The notes beneath the pieces are model-generated. The model was not told where the DNA came from. It was given only the letters and a program-made list of their open reading frames with translations, and did no database searches. Below are positions 51,770 through 59,548 of a DNA stretch of 64,000 bases, piece by piece. The position numbers were made by a program, and so were the translations under genes. Origin of the DNA: an uncultured Lachnospiraceae bacterium (GTDB lineage: Bacteria; Bacillota; Clostridia; Lachnospirales; Lachnospiraceae); assembly GCA_910579225.1 (NCBI GenBank), contig CAJTTI010000006.1:88254-152253 (forward strand), read 5' to 3'. Within the stretch, counting starts at the first letter, position 1. Each line of letters starts with the position of its first letter.

Positions 51770-54378
51770 GAACACAGCACCTCGTTTTTCATATGCGCAT
51801 AAATCCTGTTTCCAATAAATTCTGTCATATTATTCTCTTTCTTAACAATAGAATTGTCTTTCAAATTCATTATCAAATGCAAATAGGCATCAAGGGTTGT
51901 AAGCTCTGAAGCACCTTCATAATGACAATCCATATGATATGCCCCACGGTTTTCCATTAATCCAGTACATATATTTACAAATTCCTCTTCATTTATCCGA
52001 ACCGGCCATCTTTTTAATTTACAATTCTTTAAGTCATATACAAAAAAGGAACAGGATTTTACAGAAAATGCATACAGCTTATGGCCATTACTTTTCTGTA
52101 ATAAAAAACACAGCTTTGAATCAATTCCCTTTTTTAACTGAGGATGGATTATTTCCGTCTGAAATTCATCTACAGTCACAACCTGGTTTTTATCCGGCAG
52201 GATTTTTATGGCTTTATCGCTATTTAATGGCAAAAGCCAGATATCGTCTCCGCAAAAAGAAATATCCGTAAAAGGGAACAATAAAGTATCCTCATCGTCA
52301 GTAAGCACATTCAGTTTTGCCTGTATGCCGGCTGATCGTTTCCATTTCACAACGCTTCCCCCCTTTACAGGGGACAGCCAATAACTTTTTCCATCAAAAC
52401 AAATGCCATGATACCCCAAATTACCGCTGTTTATTTTATGGAATAAATAAGAATTGTCCTCCATATCGAACTCAAACAGAGCATCAGCTTCTATGCATGC
52501 AAGAAATAATTTATTCTGACTACATATCCCACGCGAAAAATATCCCATAGAATATGACGTTTTAATAAGTCCATTCATTTCCGGAAGCCAGTCGTCTATA
52601 ATTTTCATCTCTCCAGTGTTGAGATTATATTTTAATATTCCCGGATATGTACTGGGCGCAAGGTAGAGATTGTGTTCATAAATATATCCTCCAACAAATT
52701 TACTCTCTGGATTAAACTTTATCTTTTGCTCAACAGAATCCGGGTATTCAGGAATACTTATTGTACTAAACTTTTTTTCTTCAATAGAGTATACGGCAAT
52801 ATGGTCCGCTGCCAGCGGAATAAAAAACAATCTGTCTGCTTCTCTTACTATAGAATAAAATTGTCTCCACTTCTCACCCTGCTCAGCAGGAAAAGAGCCC
52901 ATGTATTTTATTTCACAAGTTGTTTTATCCATTGTCCAAAGACTGTTAAAATTCATCGAAGTAAACCAGAACTGTTCTCCATCATCAAATAAATTCTCAA
53001 ATATCAACTCGCCCGCTGCATAGTTTTCTGTAGTATCTGTATTTTGAATCATAACAGGCTTACCTTCTGCCATATACAGAGCAGTGATGCTGCTGCCATC
53101 TCCATAATAAGCATCACTGCAGGCAATCGCCCTGTGCAGATCCGAACTGCAATCATAAATCCCCCATCCATCTTTTATATAATTTTCTTTTAAATGCAGG
53201 TATTTTTTTAGGATGCCAGGCCTCATAGATTTCATAGTGTCTTCAATCAATGGATGTGGTCTCCAGAGTAATGTCACTTTTTCTTTCTTCTCTTTGAACT
53301 TTTTTAATGTCTGCTTGATCTTCCTCAACCATTGCTCATCATATTGGAGTAACGCTCCGATTCCTGTATTATAAAGAATTACACTTTTCCAACTCCCATC
53401 TGATTTTTCTATAATCCTTTTCCATTCCACGGGAATCTTCTGCTCTTCTTTCTTTGTCTGCAACACTTTATCTATTTTCGGTGAGCCGATTCCCAGAATC
53501 TTATGTTCCCAGAAAGTCCTTCCTGCCCCGGAGTCTTTTACATACTCTGCCAGTACGCCTATATATATCTGCCTCATTTCTTCTGACTGGACAACAACTT
53601 TATCTGCATGTGCCATTGCAGGAACCTTGCAAAAGTGTGATACCCCCTCCACTGCTTCCTGATTATTAGGATCAATTTCCCTTAATATAAAATATGGTAT
53701 ATATACTAATTGATTTGTATATTGTTTCAGATTATTTGAATAAAAAAATGGATGAACACTGGTCACAAAATTACATCCGTCGTATGGATTATGGATAAAG
53801 ACCATGTCCGGTCTGCGACTGGCAAAATCATACTCATCATATGGTGTTACCGGCACATCTTCCGAATACTGATCTCCCTCATAATGCTCCTGCCGGAAAC
53901 TTCCATCCGGATTTTTATCAAAATACGGAATAGGAATTACATAAGCATCACAATCCGGATCGGCCTCTGCTGCCCTCCAGACACTTTCCAAAGAGTCCCA
54001 CATGGACGCTTTATATGGAAGAAATACTGCTTCTACGCGTATCTTAATATCATTCTTCACACTGTTTTCAATTTGAATCAATGATTCATGCAAATGTTTG
54101 TATACTTTTTCAGCACTGAAATCTTCTCCCAAACGAATCTTTTCATAATACTGATAGAGCTGTTCACAATATACTTCCAGAAGACGAACTGCCGTGAAAC
54201 CTTCCCCTTCTGACTCTTCAATTGTCTCTCCAAGCTGAATAGCTGCATCCTGACATTGCCCGAGAAGTTCAAGAGCTTCCTGTTTTCTATCTGCTTCTAA
54301 TTCTGTACGAATCCCTTCGTGCACCTGATCAAGCAACCTCAGCAGCTTCTCCGCCTGTTTTTTATGTGCTTTTCTCAT
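51766..54378 (-). CDS. CDP-alditol:polyol-phosphate transferase-like protein fused to predicted beta-propeller
   Basis: An 870-aa protein. Residues 1-115 are helical, probably coiled coil. Residues about 120-460 resemble the CDP-glycerol glycerophosphotransferase family: MVFIHNPYDGCNFVTSVHP, YTNQLVYIPYFIL, SWKSVILYNTGIGALL, VTLLWRPHPLIEDTMKSM and SDAYYGDGSSITALYMAEGKPVMIQ. Residues about 465-840 are repeating beta-rich stretches (DDGEQFWFTSMNFNSLWTMD; DRLFFIPLAADHIAVYSIE; EHNLYLAPSTYPGILKYNL), as in a six- or seven-bladed propeller. It would polymerise alditol phosphate at the membrane; the propeller may bind glycan. GAGAGAGG precedes ATG at 54378. Confidence 0.8.
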   Translation of the reverse strand: MRKAHKKQAEKLLRLLDQVHEGIRTELEADRKQEALELLGQCQDAAIQLGETIEESEGEGFTAVRLLEVYCEQLYQYYEKIRLGEDFSAEKVYKHLHESLIQIENSVKNDIKIRVEAVFLPYKASMWDSLESVWRAAEADPDCDAYVIPIPYFDKNPDGSFRQEHYEGDQYSEDVPVTPYDEYDFASRRPDMVFIHNPYDGCNFVTSVHPFFYSNNLKQYTNQLVYIPYFILREIDPNNQEAVEGVSHFCKVPAMAHADKVVVQSEEMRQIYIGVLAEYVKDSGAGRTFWEHKILGIGSPKIDKVLQTKKEEQKIPVEWKRIIEKSDGSWKSVILYNTGIGALLQYDEQWLRKIKQTLKKFKEKKEKVTLLWRPHPLIEDTMKSMRPGILKKYLHLKENYIKDGWGIYDCSSDLHRAIACSDAYYGDGSSITALYMAEGKPVMIQNTDTTENYAAGELIFENLFDDGEQFWFTSMNFNSLWTMDKTTCEIKYMGSFPAEQGEKWRQFYSIVREADRLFFIPLAADHIAVYSIEEKKFSTISIPEYPDSVEQKIKFNPESKFVGGYIYEHNLYLAPSTYPGILKYNLNTGEMKIIDDWLPEMNGLIKTSYSMGYFSRGICSQNKLFLACIEADALFEFDMEDNSYLFHKINSGNLGYHGICFDGKSYWLSPVKGGSVVKWKRSAGIQAKLNVLTDDEDTLLFPFTDISFCGDDIWLLPLNSDKAIKILPDKNQVVTVDEFQTEIIHPQLKKGIDSKLCFLLQKSNGHKLYAFSVKSCSFFVYDLKNCKLKRWPVRINEEEFVNICTGLMENRGAYHMDCHYEGASELTTLDAYLHLIMNLKDNSIVKKENNMTEFIGNRIYAHMKNEVLCS

Positions 54379-54409
54379 GACAGCCCCTCTCTCACTTTTC
54401 CCTGGCAGT

Positions 54410-54665
54410 TCTTTTTAAATAAAATATATTGGTCATCCTTTCAGATGATGCAGCCTGGCTACTTCGCTCCCTGCTACCTCATAACTGCCGGCACTACTGC
54501 AGGCAGCTGCACGCACAAGGCATACACTTTCCGTATGTTCACAAGGTCCTGGCATACCCAATACACAGACAGTCTTTCTTCTGTCTGTCTTCTAATGCCG
54601 TATGATGTTTTTTTATCACAGATACATTCTTCTGGTCCTTTTGGTCAAATCAAGGTTCATCGCCT
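54410..54665 (-). ncRNA. Candidate omega-type guide RNA region after tnpB-like gene
   Basis: No gene is seen between the tnpB-like stop and the 870-aa gene (54379-54665). The minus-strand RNA is rich in stems: 54581-54588 with 54565-54572 (8 bp perfect), GTATG 54533-54537 with CATAC 54521-54525, CTGCC 54485-54489 with GGCAG 54502-54506, TCATC with GATGA around 54433-54447. TnpB omega RNAs lie exactly here, downstream of and overlapping tnpB's 3' end, with the guide at the 3' side; the AT-rich stretch after 54432 would then hold the guide. No terminator is seen, so the operon could read through. Assignment is inference from position and structure. Confidence 0.5.
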
Positions 54666-56018
54666 TCATTCATCCAGAGTTTGTATCTCTATGATCTGAT
54701 GTAAAGAATATGGATTAGTCCCGGTTTCTCCACGTTTTTTTGCATTTTTTGCTGTGTTTGTTCTTTGCTGTACCATATATCCGCAAAACGGACAGGTAAA
54801 CCACCCATCCTTTTTGTTTCCTGCTGCTCCGCATCTGCTGCACTCATTACTGATATCCTTTGCAAAAACCTCCACCAGCGTCACTGACTGTTCCCGGCAT
54901 TTCTGAACCAACCGGCTTTTGATATATCCCCTTTGCCATGTGGACGCCATATAATTGAACTTTTTGACCGGACCCTTTACTCCGCCCCCCGGAAGCTTTG
55001 GCATATATACAATTTGGGGTCTTTCCTCTCTTAAAAACCGGTTCAACTCCTGATTTATATAGCTGTGAAGCTGTTCTTCCATCCGATGTTTTTTCGCCTG
55101 ATATTTTTCTCTTCCGGAGTTTGCGCCGCGGTTTTTCTGATAAATTCGCGTCTGTTCTCTAAGCCACTCCGAAAACCGGGACTGATAGTCGCCAAATTCC
55201 CCGCCATACTGATGACCTTCATCTGTTACCAACAAGGATGTCATTCCAATAGAAATCCCGACACTTCTATCATAATCCTGGTGTTTCTTCACTCTAACAT
55301 TCACAGGAACCCGCAGTTCCACATCTCTCCGGTCAGGATATAGTCGGATGTACAGCTGTCTCGTATACCGTTTCCCATCTGTCAATGGTATAAAGACGCG
55401 TTTCCTTTTCTGTTTCACAGATATATAAACTCCGCGATTATCATAGCGGTAAGCCCTCTCCCCTATGGAAAATCCTTCCGCTTTGTCTGCATGTAGCTTT
55501 CTACTGTGTCTGCGTACCTGTCTGCGCAGATAACTTTCCATTTTTTTGACATCTACACAAGCGGAAAGCGCATTATATTGCTTTTGAATCTCTTTTGGAA
55601 GTTTCAGAGGAATACCCATCAGAACTGTCTCAAATGCATTGTTCACTTTCAATAAATACCGAAGAAAATGTTTTTCCTCTTCTGTCAGTCCTTCATGGAT
55701 ATTCACCTGCTTCAAAACTCTAGTTTTAACCGCAGACCAACAGATTTTAATTTCTTTCAAAGCATCAAATACAGCAAGGTAAAAATATACGGATGGCATA
55801 TCAAGTTTTTCCCGAAGGCCGCTTTGTGTCATCTCATTTTGTACCGTATATCCCGGATATATCTTATGAAGGCTCCGGATTCCTCCATATCGCTGATAAA
55901 CATAGTTCTTTACGCTGGCATAATCTTCTGCAATCTCCTGAAGTTTCTGCATATCCTCTGCAGGAATAGGTGCGCTGTTATATTGACGTATGATCTTGCA
56001 CACAGTATCTGACGGCAT
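54666..56018 (-). CDS. TnpB-like protein with all three RuvC catalytic residues replaced
   Basis: A 450-aa protein of the OrfB/TnpB (Cas12-related) family. RuvC-I is VGISIGMTSLLVTDEG: Ser256 replaces the catalytic Asp of GIDLG. RuvC-II is QIVYMPKLPG: Met339 stands where Glu is expected. RuvC-III after the zinc ribbon is MVQQRTNTAKNA: Arg419 in place of Asp. The zinc ribbon itself is intact (C393, C396, C409, C412). Loss of all three acids with a full-length frame points to an exapted, nuclease-dead protein like the TldR repressors. AGGAAGG precedes ATG at 56018. It lies directly downstream of the invertible segment and upstream of the polymer genes. Confidence 0.85.
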   Translation of the reverse strand: MPSDTVCKIIRQYNSAPIPAEDMQKLQEIAEDYASVKNYVYQRYGGIRSLHKIYPGYTVQNEMTQSGLREKLDMPSVYFYLAVFDALKEIKICWSAVKTRVLKQVNIHEGLTEEEKHFLRYLLKVNNAFETVLMGIPLKLPKEIQKQYNALSACVDVKKMESYLRRQVRRHSRKLHADKAEGFSIGERAYRYDNRGVYISVKQKRKRVFIPLTDGKRYTRQLYIRLYPDRRDVELRVPVNVRVKKHQDYDRSVGISIGMTSLLVTDEGHQYGGEFGDYQSRFSEWLREQTRIYQKNRGANSGREKYQAKKHRMEEQLHSYINQELNRFLREERPQIVYMPKLPGGGVKGPVKKFNYMASTWQRGYIKSRLVQKCREQSVTLVEVFAKDISNECSRCGAAGNKKDGWFTCPFCGYMVQQRTNTAKNAKKRGETGTNPYSLHQIIEIQTLDE

Positions 56019-56066
56019 CTTTACCTTCCTCTGGCTATTCTTAGTTCAGGGTGCAGGTCCCAAATA

Positions 56067-56232
56067 GTGTACTTTTTTGGACACTGTTTTCACAGGATGA
56101 AATTGCCAAAGGGAAAAAACTGTGTTCCTTGATTTTTACATAAAATTATGTTAGAATTCCTTATGATTACACAAATATAGCCGATATCCCAAATGGATAC
56201 TTCGTGAAACGCTAGTGTCCAAAAAAGTACAC
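56067..56232. repeat. Inverted-repeat-bounded segment, probable invertible promoter switch
   Basis: GTGTACTTTTTTGGACACT (56067-56085) and its exact reverse complement (56214-56232) are perfect 19-bp inverted repeats around 128 bp (56086-56213). Each repeat is itself a partial dyad (AGTGT...ACACT) with an asymmetric centre, as in serine recombinase sites. A promoter lies inside, and a serine recombinase gene starts its 3' end 24 bases to the right. This is the layout of an inverton. No other gene lies in 56019-56255. Confidence 0.85.
56129..56157 (+). promoter_or_regulatory. Promoter inside the invertible segment (currently pointing away from polymer operon)
   Basis: TTGATT (56129-56134), 17-base spacer, TAGAAT (56152-56157), directed rightward. 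The spacer holds a dyad ACATAA-AA-TTATGT (56138-56151). Inversion would place the -10 box at about 56142-56147, facing left toward the tnpB-like gene. A weaker leftward candidate (TTGTGT-18-CATAAT) is also present in this orientation. Confidence 0.6.
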
Positions 56233-56255
56233 ATTCTGGTTCATTCCTCTTTTGT

Positions 56256-56882
56256 TCACATATGTCCCGAAACCGGATATTTCTGCTCCTCTTTTCGTTC
56301 GCTTCCTTTTCTGCAGAATGATGTCAGGGGCATCCCGCACAGTCTGGCTGCTTCTCTACAGGACAATTCACCTGATATCCACCGTTTGCAAACTGGTTCA
56401 AAATTATCCGGCAGCGGTTTCTTGGGCCTGCCGAACCGGACTCCTTTACGTCTGGCTGCTTCGATTCCTTCTCTCTGCCTCTGTCTGATATTTGTACGTT
56501 CATTCTCCGCCACAAAGGACAAAACCTGCAGTACCACATCGCTTAAAAACGTTCCCATCAGATCTTTGCCCCTTCTCGTGTCCAGAAGCGGCATATCCAA
56601 CACCACAATATCCACTTTTTTATCTCTGGTCAATATTCTCCACTGCTCCAAGATCTCCTCATAATTTCTTCCCAGACGATCAATACTTTTGATATACAGA
56701 AGGTCCTCCTCTTTTAACCGACTGACCATCCTTTTGTACATGGGACGTTCAAAATTTTTCCCGGACTGCTTGTCCATATAAATATTTTTCCTCGGCACTT
56801 CCATCTCCATAAGTGCATACAACTGCCGGTCCTCTTTCTGTTCTCTTGTGCTTACACGAGTATATCCATAGATGTTTCCCAT
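56256..56882 (-). CDS. Serine site-specific recombinase, resolvase/invertase type
   Basis: About 208 aa, Hin/Tn3-resolvase size. N-terminal catalytic domain: GYTRVSTREQKEDRQL with the nucleophile Ser, KNIYMDKQSGKNFERPMYKRM, IDRLGRNYEEILEQW, then the long E-helix (VLQVLSFVAENERTNIRQRQREGIEAARRKG) and a C-terminal helix-turn-helix (GELSCREAARLCGMPLTSFCRKG). Such proteins invert or resolve DNA between short dyad sites. ATG at 56882 follows GGAGGATACA. Its immediate target is very likely the 19-bp inverted repeats next to its 3' end. It would also serve as an IS607-like TnpA only if its HTH were N-terminal, which it is not. Confidence 0.93.
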   Translation of the reverse strand: MGNIYGYTRVSTREQKEDRQLYALMEMEVPRKNIYMDKQSGKNFERPMYKRMVSRLKEEDLLYIKSIDRLGRNYEEILEQWRILTRDKKVDIVVLDMPLLDTRRGKDLMGTFLSDVVLQVLSFVAENERTNIRQRQREGIEAARRKGVRFGRPKKPLPDNFEPVCKRWISGELSCREAARLCGMPLTSFCRKGSERKEEQKYPVSGHM

Positions 56883-56985
56883 TGTATCCTCCTTCTTTTG
56901 CAGATCAATTATCACCTTTTTATCTTAGACTGCTCTGTATCCTGCTACCACAACAACATGAAGGTATCTCTCTGAAAAGACTTTC

Positions 56986-57027
56986 AAAAAAATCCACCGG
57001 CAGAAAATTATTTCTCTGTCGATGGAT
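56986..57027 (-). terminator. Terminator after cfa
   Basis: ATCCATCGACAGA-type arm (57015-57027) pairs imperfectly with 56992-57004, followed on the minus strand by TTTTTTT (56986-56992). Confidence 0.75.
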
Positions 57028-57067
57028 CAATATTCTTAACATATGAATTTTTTATTTACCTGATGTA

Positions 57068-58234
57068 TTAATACCATCTGGTCATGGGCAGATCATTATT
57101 CACCCCATTCGTAAAAAGCACCTGATGTAGGTCAATAACTCCATCCATAAAAGTTGCAGCACAGGAGCACAGATAAAGTTCCCACATTCTGACAAACCGC
57201 TCATTAAACATCTCCGCCACTTCTCTTCGATGCTTCTGAAAATTTTCATTCCAGCACAACAATGTCCGGCTGTAATGCCGACGCAGGCTTTCCACATCCA
57301 GCGTATACAGACTAAGTCCTCCGGCAATCTGAAACACCTCTCGCAAGCTCGGAACCATACCGCCTGGAAAGATATATTTTTTCATCCATGCATCCCCGGG
57401 ATGTTCAGTAAGCGCACTGATAAAATGCAGAAGAAACAGTCCTCCAGGCTTTAATACCTGTTTTACACATTCCATAAAAGGTATATAGTTTTCTCTTCCC
57501 ACATGTTCTACCATTCCCACACTAACCACACGGTCAAAAGAGATATCAAGTGTCTTCAGATCCCTGTAATCCAAAAGCTTGACACTTAACTGTTCTTCCA
57601 GATGTTCGGCCTTGATCCGTTCTTCAAATACTTTCTTCTGTTCCTCACTCAAAGTGATTCCCACACCATTTATGCCATACTTTTTCGCCGCGCGCAGCAA
57701 CAGATACCCCCATCCGCAGCCAATATCGCAAAGCGTCATTCCTTCTTTCAGATACAGTTTTTTCAAAATTCGGTCCACTTTATTGCACTGGGCTCTGTGG
57801 AGAGTATCTTCCTCTGTCTGAAAATAACCACAGGAATAGCTGAGCGTCTCATCCAGCCAAAGACTGTAGAAATCATTCCCTATATTATAATGAGAACACA
57901 CTTCCTTCTTTTGGTTGTTTTTTGATACTGAGGAAAACATTAGGTTTCCAAGAGCCTTTGTATCTGTGGAAAATTTCCCCATTTGCCCCATAAAATACCG
58001 GAGTGCAAGATACAGCTCTCCTTCCACTTGAATATCTCCGTCCATATAAGCCTCTCCCAGGGCCAGGGACGTACTTTTCAGCAACTCTTTTACTTTTGGT
58101 ATCTGCCGGACTACAACCGAAAAAGCCGGTTCGCCCTTCCCGATCTGGTGCTTTTCTCCATGCAGCACAAGTGTAAACGGGCAGTCATCGAACCGACTCA
58201 TATACTTTACAAATTCATGGTCCATCAGATTCAT
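57068..58234 (-). CDS. cfa: Cyclopropane-fatty-acyl-phospholipid synthase
   Basis: A 388-aa CFA synthase. The N-terminal lipid-binding part (LGEAYMDGDIQVEGELYLALRYF) is followed by the catalytic domain with HYNIGNDFYSLWLDETLSYSCGYF, the SAM site MTLCDIGCGWGYLLLRAAKKYG, and SVGMVEHVGRENY with later GGMVPSLREV. It adds methylene from SAM to unsaturated acyl chains in the membrane, usually under acid or stationary stress. GGAGATCC precedes ATG at 58234. It is a single-gene unit with its own terminator; an XRE regulator gene lies 88 bases upstream on the same strand. Confidence 0.94.
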   Translation of the reverse strand: MNLMDHEFVKYMSRFDDCPFTLVLHGEKHQIGKGEPAFSVVVRQIPKVKELLKSTSLALGEAYMDGDIQVEGELYLALRYFMGQMGKFSTDTKALGNLMFSSVSKNNQKKEVCSHYNIGNDFYSLWLDETLSYSCGYFQTEEDTLHRAQCNKVDRILKKLYLKEGMTLCDIGCGWGYLLLRAAKKYGINGVGITLSEEQKKVFEERIKAEHLEEQLSVKLLDYRDLKTLDISFDRVVSVGMVEHVGRENYIPFMECVKQVLKPGGLFLLHFISALTEHPGDAWMKKYIFPGGMVPSLREVFQIAGGLSLYTLDVESLRRHYSRTLLCWNENFQKHRREVAEMFNERFVRMWELYLCSCAATFMDGVIDLHQVLFTNGVNNDLPMTRWY

Positions 58235-58321
58235 ATCCTGGATCTCCTCTCAATGAATGATTCTGATTACCATTATTTCCCGAATGCGAAAAATCATTCT
58301 TCCGGTTTCTTTTCTGTGGCC

Positions 58322-58555
58322 TCATTTTAGCAGTTCATCATAAGTGGTGTCCAGACAGTCCTTAAGTCCTCTGAGCTGAGAGCCTGTGATATGCTGGATT
58401 CCTCTCTCGATCTTCACCAGCGTCTCTCTTGTCATATCCACATCCCGGAGCTGCACCATCCGCACCAGCTCTGTCTGCCCGATACCCCGTTCCAGTCTGA
58501 TCTGCCGTATATTCCAGCCGATATTAATCCCCGACTGTTTTATCTTCTGTTCCAT
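58322..58555 (-). CDS. XRE-family HTH regulator
   Basis: A 77-aa Cro/CI-type protein: INIGWNIRQIRLERGIGQTELVRMVQLRDVDMTRETLVKIERGIQHITGSQLRGLKDCL, a single five-helix DNA-binding domain without a sensor domain. Such proteins are dimeric repressors. It is divergent from the membrane protein gene at 58665. The region between holds two identical-spacing dyads (GGAC-N8-GTCC) that are its likely operators, one at the predicted transcription start of the divergent gene. The ribosome site before ATG at 58555 is weak. Confidence 0.88.
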   Translation of the reverse strand: MEQKIKQSGINIGWNIRQIRLERGIGQTELVRMVQLRDVDMTRETLVKIERGIQHITGSQLRGLKDCLDTTYDELLK

Positions 58556-58572
58556 AATCGTTTCCGTAAAGT

Positions 58573-58642
58573 GGACCCATATAAGTCCGATTTTTCTTTA
58601 TCATAACGGTTTCATCTGATATAATGGGACCAGAACGGGTCC
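58573..58642. promoter_or_regulatory. Two GGAC-N8-GTCC dyads and divergent promoter
   Basis: GGACCCATATAAGTCC at 58573-58588 and GGACCAGAACGGGTCC at 58627-58642 share a 16-bp GGAC-N8-GTCC pattern. A -10 box TATAAT (58620-58625) with TTTATC (58597-58602) 17 bases upstream faces the gene at 58665; the second dyad lies just after that -10 box. Repression by the XRE protein is inferred. Confidence 0.65.
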
Positions 58643-58664
58643 AACCCATGGAAAGAGGAAGAAA

Positions 58665-59444
58665 ATGTGCCATAAAAAGAAACTTATAAGGAATCATAAA
58701 ATACGGACAGAATATTTACGGAAAATACTGCTGTTCCTGGCTTTTTTGCTAATAGCGGGAATCTGCGGAAGCTATCATTTACTGGAACATATAATAAGGA
58801 ATACCGCTGAAAAAGAAACACAGACGCGTGTGGAAATTACCTTTGATGAATGGCGCTCGGAGTTGCCTGAGCCTGAGCAGTGCTTTTTATGCGGCAACAG
58901 CCAAAGAAGTCGAATCAGTTACTATCGGAATTGGGATACGATTGGATTAATCTCTTTAAACGACTGGACAATCATAGACTTTCAACTGAATAATCATGAG
59001 AAGGGAGAAGAGACAGAAAGCACCGGTGATCCTGGTTTTCTATACAGGAACACCGGTGAGATTACCTGCTTTTCCAGCGGAAACCCATCAAGAGGAATGG
59101 CGAGAGTCCGAATCACTCTGAGAGAAGACTATGAGCCGGACAGTACTTTTATCAGACAGAATCTGTGTCAATACTGTCTGGATAAAATAACTGCCTCCCT
59201 GCATTTCTGGAAATGGGAAACAGAGGAAAAGCAGGCAATTCCACTCTGTCTGGTTGATTTCCAAACTCTTGAAATCTATTCTCTACAGGACTGGTATCAG
59301 TCGTATTTCATCAGAGATTTTTGGGTGGAGTTGGACTTTGATGAGACTACATTGTCAGTAAAAGCATATTATCTGCCTGAGAGAAGCGCATGCGCACAGT
59401 CAGCCAGTCTCCTCCTGAACGCAAGTGCCCTCTTCGCTATATAA
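58665..59444 (+). CDS. Unknown membrane-anchored protein
   Basis: A 259-aa protein I do not recognise. It has a basic start (MCHKKKLIRNHKIRTEYLRK), one membrane segment (ILLFLAFLLIAGICGSYHLLE) and an extracellular part with CFLCGNSQRSRISYYRNW, DTIGLISLNDWTIIDFQLNNH, and a later NLCQYCLDKITASLHFW: two CxxC pairs that could bind a metal or form disulfides. It ends in a hydrophobic stretch (ASLLLNASALFAI). GAAAGAGGAAG precedes ATG at 58665. It is divergent from the XRE gene and probably controlled by it. Nothing else in the neighbourhood hints at function. Confidence 0.75.
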   Translation: MCHKKKLIRNHKIRTEYLRKILLFLAFLLIAGICGSYHLLEHIIRNTAEKETQTRVEITFDEWRSELPEPEQCFLCGNSQRSRISYYRNWDTIGLISLNDWTIIDFQLNNHEKGEETESTGDPGFLYRNTGEITCFSSGNPSRGMARVRITLREDYEPDSTFIRQNLCQYCLDKITASLHFWKWETEEKQAIPLCLVDFQTLEIYSLQDWYQSYFIRDFWVELDFDETTLSVKAYYLPERSACAQSASLLLNASALFAI

Positions 59445-59548
59445 TCCTCTGTTCCTTATCCTTCCCCTGGAAATTTTCTGCAGACAGGAATTCTCCATCC
59501 TTAAAGTACCTGCTCCGATTTCTGTACTGCTTTCTTAATTACATAAAA

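Noticed and set aside
54666..56882. Intact IS607-type transposon (serine recombinase plus TnpB)
   Set aside because: The recombinase has an N-terminal catalytic domain and C-terminal HTH, as in invertases and resolvases, not the IS607 order. The TnpB-like protein lacks its catalytic acids, and the inverted repeats lie between the two genes rather than at the outer ends.
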